The notes beneath the pieces were generated by a model. The model was not told where the DNA came from and did not search any database. It saw only the letters and a list, made by a program, of their open reading frames with translations. A program made the position numbers and the translations under genes. Positions 60,196 to 64,000 of a stretch of 64,000 bases of DNA are shown here, piece after piece. Source of the stretch: Rhizobium sp. Pop5. GTDB taxonomy: Bacteria; Pseudomonadota; Alphaproteobacteria; Rhizobiales; Rhizobiaceae. Within the stretch, counting starts at the first letter, position 1. The number at the start of each line of letters is the position of its first letter. The DNA lies in NCBI RefSeq assembly GCF_024721175.1, contig NZ_CP099400.1, positions 338,073-402,072 of the forward strand, given 5' to 3'.

Positions 60196-60923
60196 CGGCT
60201 GCTCTCCCAACCCGGCACCAGCACAAGCGAAAAATATGGCGCATCGCCTTCGGATCTGTCGGCAAGCTTTTCCATCGCCGCATTCGCCATGGTGCCGCGC
60301 TCGACATAGACGGCCTCCGCAAGACGGCCGGCTGTCGCCAGCGCCCGGCGGATCTTCGGGAGATTGCGACCGACCTTCATGATGACGGCGGCCTGCGTAT
60401 CGGCGAGGCGCCGGGTCAATTCGGTCTCGGCCATCGTACCGGGCAGTACGGAAAGCACGTCGTCGCCCTGGACGAGCGGCATGCCGGCCAGCGACCAGCA
60501 GCCTGACATGGCGCTGATGCCGGGGATCACTTCCGTGGGATAGCGGGTGGAAAGTCTGACATGCAGATGCATGTAAGAGCCGTAGAAAAGCGGATCGCCT
60601 TCGCTGAGAACCGCAACGGTCCGTCCGGCATCGAGATACCCGGCGACTGATTTGGCAGACTGGTCGTAGAACTCCGTGATCAGGCGCTGATAGCGCTCGT
60701 CGTTCTTGTCGATCTCGGTGGTCACGGGATAGTAGAGCGGCAGCAGTGTCACGCCCGGCTTCAGCAGCGGTTCGACAATCGCCTTGCCGTTGCCTCCCCT
60801 GCCCTGCTTGGCGAAATAAGCGACGACATCAGCGCCTTCGATAGCGCGGACTGCCTTGAGGGTCAGAAGCTCGGGATCGCCGGGACCCGTGCCGACGCCG
60901 ATGAGGCGGCCTGATGTCGTCAT
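60192..60923 (-). CDS. cobI: Precorrin-2 C20-methyltransferase
   Basis: A 243-aa methylase with LIGVGTGPGDPELLTLKAV, VLSEGDPLFYGSYMHL, and VIPGISAMSGCWSLAG, diagnostic of CobI/CbiL. It commits precorrin-2 to the corrin pathway. Four-base ATGA overlaps with cobH upstream and cobJ downstream indicate one operon. Confidence 0.94.
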   Translation of the reverse strand: MTTSGRLIGVGTGPGDPELLTLKAVRAIEGADVVAYFAKQGRGGNGKAIVEPLLKPGVTLLPLYYPVTTEIDKNDERYQRLITEFYDQSAKSVAGYLDAGRTVAVLSEGDPLFYGSYMHLHVRLSTRYPTEVIPGISAMSGCWSLAGMPLVQGDDVLSVLPGTMAETELTRRLADTQAAVIMKVGRNLPKIRRALATAGRLAEAVYVERGTMANAAMEKLADRSEGDAPYFSLVLVPGWESSR

Positions 60924-61552
60924 AGGCCCGGCCTCGCCAGCGCGTTGATGGCAGCAGCCGTCATGGCGCTACCGCCGAGCCGTCCGCGCACGATGGCGAA
61001 GGGGACGCCATAAGAATTTTCCGCCAGCGCATCCTTCGATTCCGCCGCTCCGACAAAACCGACGGGCATGCCGAGGATTGCAGCCGGTTTCGGGGCACCA
61101 TCGCGCAGGAGTTCGAGCAGATGGAAGAGCGCGGTCGGCGCATTGCCGATCGCGACAATGCTTCCGCCAAGCCGATCGAGCCAGAGATGCATGGCGGCGG
61201 CAGAGCGCGTATTGCCGATCTCACGCGCAAGCTCCGGCGTCTCAGGATCTCGTAGCGTGCAGACGACGTCGTTCAGCGCCGGCAACCGAGCGCGTGTGAC
61301 GCCATGGGATACCATTTCCGCGTCGCAAAAGATCGGTGCCCCGGCCTTCAGCGCATCGCGCGCGGTACCGACGAAATCGGCGGAAAAAACAAAATGCTGC
61401 GCTGCTTCCACCAGTCCGCAGGCATGGATCATGCGCACGGCAATTTCGGCCTGATCTTCGGTGAAACGCGAAAGATCGGCTTCGGCGCGGATGATGGCGA
61501 AAGAACGCTCATAGATCGCGTCGCCGCTGCGGATATAATCGTAGTCTGGCAT
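60920..61552 (-). CDS. cobH: Precorrin-8X methylmutase
   Basis: A 210-aa protein that moves the C11 methyl to C12 to give hydrogenobyrinate. The catalytic His lies in VRMIHACGLVE (near residue 43). FCDAEMVSHGVTR and LGMPVGFVGAAESK are family signatures. It starts two bases after the cobG stop. Confidence 0.94.
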   Translation of the reverse strand: MPDYDYIRSGDAIYERSFAIIRAEADLSRFTEDQAEIAVRMIHACGLVEAAQHFVFSADFVGTARDALKAGAPIFCDAEMVSHGVTRARLPALNDVVCTLRDPETPELAREIGNTRSAAAMHLWLDRLGGSIVAIGNAPTALFHLLELLRDGAPKPAAILGMPVGFVGAAESKDALAENSYGVPFAIVRGRLGGSAMTAAAINALARPGL

Positions 61553-61554
61553 TC

Positions 61555-62937
61555 CTATTCCTGTCGCAGCGCCTTCGAAACGCCGGTTGCGCCAAGCCGT
61601 GTAAGGCAGGCGGCAGCCGATTCGCCAGCGCCTCTGTTGTCTTCGATGGACCGGGCGAGCCTCTCTATAGCGAAATCGATCCGACCGCCAGCGATCCGTT
61701 CATCGGGCTGATCATACGCAAGCCCGTTGAGGATGAGACCGTAACCTTCAGCCGAGCCCGTCAGGGTCAGCGCCGGCCGGGCATGGGCGCAGCCCTTGGG
61801 ACAGCCGGAGAGATGTAGCGTCAGTGAACCATCAAAGAGGGCAGGCGCTGCTGCGATGATGCGGCGCGCCAGGGTTCTCGTTTCGTAGAAAGCGGAGCCG
61901 CAGGCGCCTGCGCCGGCGCAGGCGGCGATATGCTCGCTGTTTTCGTCGGGTTGCGCGCTGAAGCCGTACCGGGCGGCCGCGATCTGTATGGCCGCCACGG
62001 TCTCTTCTGGAAGCCCGATCAAGAAGAAACCACGACCGGGCGCAAGCCGGATCGCCGTTGCACCAGCGGTCTTTGCCAAATCGAGTAGCGCGATCAGATC
62101 GGGTGCCCTCATTTGTCCGAATTCCGGTCTGACACCGAGCACTGTCTTGCCGTCCGCAAGCGTGTGCAGGCCGCAAAGCGGCATCTTTGCTGCTCGTGAC
62201 GGAATGAAATGGGTGCCGTCCATATTGGGAAAACGCGCCCGCAGAAGCGCCAGGTCGATGCACCGCGCCCGCCCACCCTGCCCGAGGTCTACCAGCAGGC
62301 TCAGAATTTCGCCGACGGCCGCGATTGCCGCCTCGGCCGGACCGATCGCGATTGGCATTGCAGTCTCGCCGTCGCCATTGATTGCGACAAGCCAATGAGC
62401 GCGAGGTTGCGCGATGACACGGATATCGGCGGAAAGTGCCGACAAGCTGAATACTCCGCCGCCGTCAACGATAAGCGAGAGTTTTGGCGCGAGCCGCGGC
62501 GAGGCGATGAGATCGCCTAGCTTGGTGCGCAATGCAGTTTCCATGATCGCCGGATCGCTCGTCTCTTCCGGGTCGATGCCGTGCAATGGTGAGGTCTCGA
62601 TCGCCGGCCCGTTTGGCACGATGATCCCGGCGGCATCGATATCGGCAGCGAGCGGCCCTACGGTTTCGGCTCGCAGCCCGCGGATCTGCAGATTGCCGCG
62701 CGCGGTGATCTCGAGAATACCGTTTCCGTTTGCTGCGGCGGAGTGAGCAAGGGCCGCGAATTGGGAAACCGTCAGCACGCCGCCTGCCGGTCGCAGCCGC
62801 ACGAGCAATCCGTCGCCGGTCGACATGGGCGCTGACAGGGCCGGGCAGGCGCCGCGGGCGCGGATCTTCTGAGCCGGGCGACCGTTCGGATCCGCCTCAC
62901 CACCTTTGTCGATCGCCGTTGCGGCCTCAATGCCCAT
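61555..62937 (-). CDS. cobG: Precorrin-3B synthase
   Basis: A 460-aa sulfite/nitrite-reductase-like protein that hydroxylates precorrin-3A with O2; its presence marks the aerobic route. The 4Fe-4S ligands appear in CAGAGACGSAF and SGCPKGCAH. The start at 62937 has AGAGGG upstream; an ATG six codons earlier is possible. It is first of the cobG-H-I-J unit, or co-transcribed with cobF (67-bp gap). Confidence 0.92.
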   Translation of the reverse strand: MGIEAATAIDKGGEADPNGRPAQKIRARGACPALSAPMSTGDGLLVRLRPAGGVLTVSQFAALAHSAAANGNGILEITARGNLQIRGLRAETVGPLAADIDAAGIIVPNGPAIETSPLHGIDPEETSDPAIMETALRTKLGDLIASPRLAPKLSLIVDGGGVFSLSALSADIRVIAQPRAHWLVAINGDGETAMPIAIGPAEAAIAAVGEILSLLVDLGQGGRARCIDLALLRARFPNMDGTHFIPSRAAKMPLCGLHTLADGKTVLGVRPEFGQMRAPDLIALLDLAKTAGATAIRLAPGRGFFLIGLPEETVAAIQIAAARYGFSAQPDENSEHIAACAGAGACGSAFYETRTLARRIIAAAPALFDGSLTLHLSGCPKGCAHARPALTLTGSAEGYGLILNGLAYDQPDERIAGGRIDFAIERLARSIEDNRGAGESAAACLTRLGATGVSKALRQE

Positions 62938-63004
62938 TCTCAACCCTCTGAGCATTTCTTACATGATCGTCGCCGGCGCGGCAAAGCATGATGGAACGGC
63001 CCGG

Positions 63005-63790
63005 CTATTCCTCGAAATCCTGGCCCTTGCGCAGGAGATAGATGTCCATGATCCAGCCATGCCGCTGCCTGGCCTCGCTTCGGAGCGCCTGAATCTCGGC
63101 TGCGACATCGCCGAGCCGTCCCGATCGGATGATTTCGTCCTTGGTGCCGAGATAAGCGCCCCAGAAGATCTCGGCTTCAGGATCCTCGATCTTCGCAAAT
63201 GCCTGTTCGCCATCGAGCATGACGATCGTGCTGTCGCCTTGAAGTCCATCCCGCGCGAGCCGGCGTCCCGTGGTGATCTCGACCGGCTTGCCGACGAGGT
63301 TGACCGGGATTTTGTGGCTGGCCGCCAATGCCTGGATGCTGGTGATCCCGGGAACGACGCCGTACTCGAAATCCAGCCCGGTTTCCTGCCGCGCGCGCTC
63401 GATGATCCGGATCGTGCTGTCGTAAAGGCTGGGATCGCCCCAAACGAGAAAGGCGCCGCGGCCGTCATAGGCAAGGGCCGAGATCAGCTCTCCATAGATG
63501 CGGGCGATCTCGCCGTGCCAGGTATCGACGCTTTGCACATAGGTTCCGTCTGCCGTCTGTCTCTGCGGGACATCGAACTCGACGATCCTGACATTCGGCC
63601 GCGTGATGTACCGCGCGCAGATCTCGCGCCTTATCTCGGCAAGGTCCTCCTTGCCGGCGCCTTTGCGGGGCAGGAAGACAACCTCGGCCGCGTTCATGGC
63701 GTTGATCGCCTGTATGGTGACGTGCTCCGGGTTGCCCGTGCCGATGCCGATGATATTGACGTATTTCAAGCGGATGCTCCCGTGAGTCAT
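63005..63790 (-). CDS. cobF: Precorrin-6A synthase (deacetylating)
   Basis: A 261-aa methylase of the aerobic pathway that methylates C1 and releases acetate. Motifs are VNIIGIGTGNPEHVTIQAI, FLVWGDPSLYDSTIRI and VVPGITSIQALAA. ATG 63790 gives the length typical of CobF; the frame is open further upstream, across a palindrome, but that part has no similarity. It is the most upstream cob gene seen. Confidence 0.92.
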   Translation of the reverse strand: MTHGSIRLKYVNIIGIGTGNPEHVTIQAINAMNAAEVVFLPRKGAGKEDLAEIRREICARYITRPNVRIVEFDVPQRQTADGTYVQSVDTWHGEIARIYGELISALAYDGRGAFLVWGDPSLYDSTIRIIERARQETGLDFEYGVVPGITSIQALAASHKIPVNLVGKPVEITTGRRLARDGLQGDSTIVMLDGEQAFAKIEDPEAEIFWGAYLGTKDEIIRSGRLGDVAAEIQALRSEARQRHGWIMDIYLLRKGQDFEE

Positions 63791-63834
63791 GCCGGTCTTG
63801 CCGAAAAAACTGCGGCGCTGCAAGGGTGAGGGGG

Positions 63835-63852
63835 AGTTGGCCGCGGCCAACT
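63835..63852. promoter_or_regulatory. 18-bp perfect palindrome upstream of cobF
   Basis: AGTTGGCCGCGGCCAACT lies 45 bp before the cobF start. It could be a regulator site or a 5'-UTR hairpin. I searched by eye for a B12 box of a cobalamin riboswitch and did not find one. Confidence 0.45.
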
Positions 63853-63910
63853 GGCCCGAAGAGAAGGCGCCCGGGCCCCCATTGTTGCCGCAAATACCGA
63901 ATCGTGTCAT

Positions 63911-63959
63911 TTTCGATACGCTTTTTGACGCTATGTTGACAGAAAAGCGCATCGAAAAG
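63911..63959. promoter_or_regulatory. 16-bp inverted repeat between cobF and the next gene
   Basis: TTTTCGATACGCTTTT and AAAAGCGCATCGAAAA match with one mismatch around a 17-base spacer. The spacer holds TTGAC-type elements on the plus strand. Its position between divergent genes suggests an operator acting on both. Confidence 0.5.
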
Positions 63960-63970
63960 GATTGGGTGTT

Positions 63971-64000
63971 TTGGACAACATTAGCGTATCGACGACAGAT
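63971..64000 (+). CDS. Possible start of a divergent gene, cut by the window end
   Basis: A TTG codon preceded by AAAGGATTGGG opens a frame reading (M)DNISVSTTD to the last base. Only ten codons are visible, so the product cannot be named. The strong inverted repeat just upstream hints at a regulated gene. Confidence 0.3.
   Translation, partial: MDNISVSTTD

Noticed and set aside
63791..63970. Cobalamin riboswitch before cobF
   Set aside because: I could not find the B12-box core or the usual multi-branch pairing by eye.
1..64000. CRISPR array, rRNA genes, prophage or integrase-attachment site
   Set aside because: No regularly spaced direct repeats, rRNA sequence, phage structural genes (beyond one S74-type domain) or integrase were seen.

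Overview
The window looks like DNA from a fast-growing rhizobium (Rhizobium etli / R. leguminosarum group). It has high GC, rhizobial gene families (DUF982, Tad pilus, rhizopine-type mocDEF, an aerobic cob cluster, NrtR-nadABC), tightly overlapped operons with ATGA junctions, and an IS481-type insertion sequence. nadABC, an aerobic cob cluster and L-fucose catabolism occurring together recalls the p42e/pRL11-type 'chromid' of R. etli and R. leguminosarum. That placement is an inference from memory, not something the sequence proves.

Layout. (1) 1-4.8 kb: an RNA-repair module with a sigma54-like promoter, an Ro60/Rsr TROVE protein, a tRNA-mimicking Y RNA (YrlA-like) and RtcB RNA ligase. An IS481-family element sits between the Y RNA and rtcB. 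(2) 4.9-17 kb: an atypical Tad/Flp pilus locus with two CpaF/TadA ATPases, one carrying an N-terminal FHA-like domain, plus two very small hydrophobic pilin-like proteins, a prepilin peptidase, TadE/G-like proteins, CpaB, TadB, TadC and a second FHA protein. No secretin, CpaE or CpaD is visible. (3) 17-20 kb: an SDR oxidoreductase, a LysR regulator, a tautomerase and a DUF982 protein. (4) 20-36.5 kb: the most striking part, an envelope-directed protease locus. One five-gene operon (read leftward) encodes an OmpA/DUF4384 protein, a secreted caspase-like protease with an EF-hand, a trypsin-caspase-DUF4384 fusion, a serpin and a membrane pseudokinase with an FGE-like domain. Flanking genes encode a small secreted protein, a winged-helix protein, a propeller-NlpC/P60 hydrolase, an S74-domain lipoprotein and a caspase-Sel1 protein. 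(5) 36.7-41 kb: L-fucose/L-fuconate catabolism with an IclR regulator. (6) 41-46 kb: a RiPP-like cluster (SARP/BTAD regulator, 47-aa candidate precursor, YcaO, TfuA). (7) 46.5-51 kb: nadC-nadB-nadA with NrtR and two palindromic operators. (8) 51-56.7 kb: a PanB-like enzyme, mocF-mocE-mocD-like oxygenase genes, a LacI regulator and an IolI-like isomerase. (9) 56.7-64 kb: cobM, cobL, a frame-broken cobK, cobJ, cobI, cobH, cobG, cobF.

How the genes fit together. In region 4 the trypsin domain keeps an Asp in the S1 pocket (predicted Arg/Lys specificity), and the neighbouring serpin has an inhibitory hinge and an Arg-Ser pair in its reactive loop. The locus therefore appears to encode both a zymogen protease and its inhibitor, together with caspase-fold proteins that carry the same DUF4384 module. 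I read it as a candidate periplasmic or extracellular proteolytic cascade and found no description of it that I could recall. In region 6 the YcaO-TfuA pair without a dehydrogenase suggests backbone thioamidation of the small peptide encoded directly upstream. In region 1 a sigma54-type promoter, Rsr, Y RNA and RtcB match the RtcR-controlled RNA-repair operons of enterobacteria, but the IS may uncouple rtcB from it.

Limits: everything is read by eye, with no searches or folding. Positions of short sites may be off by a base.
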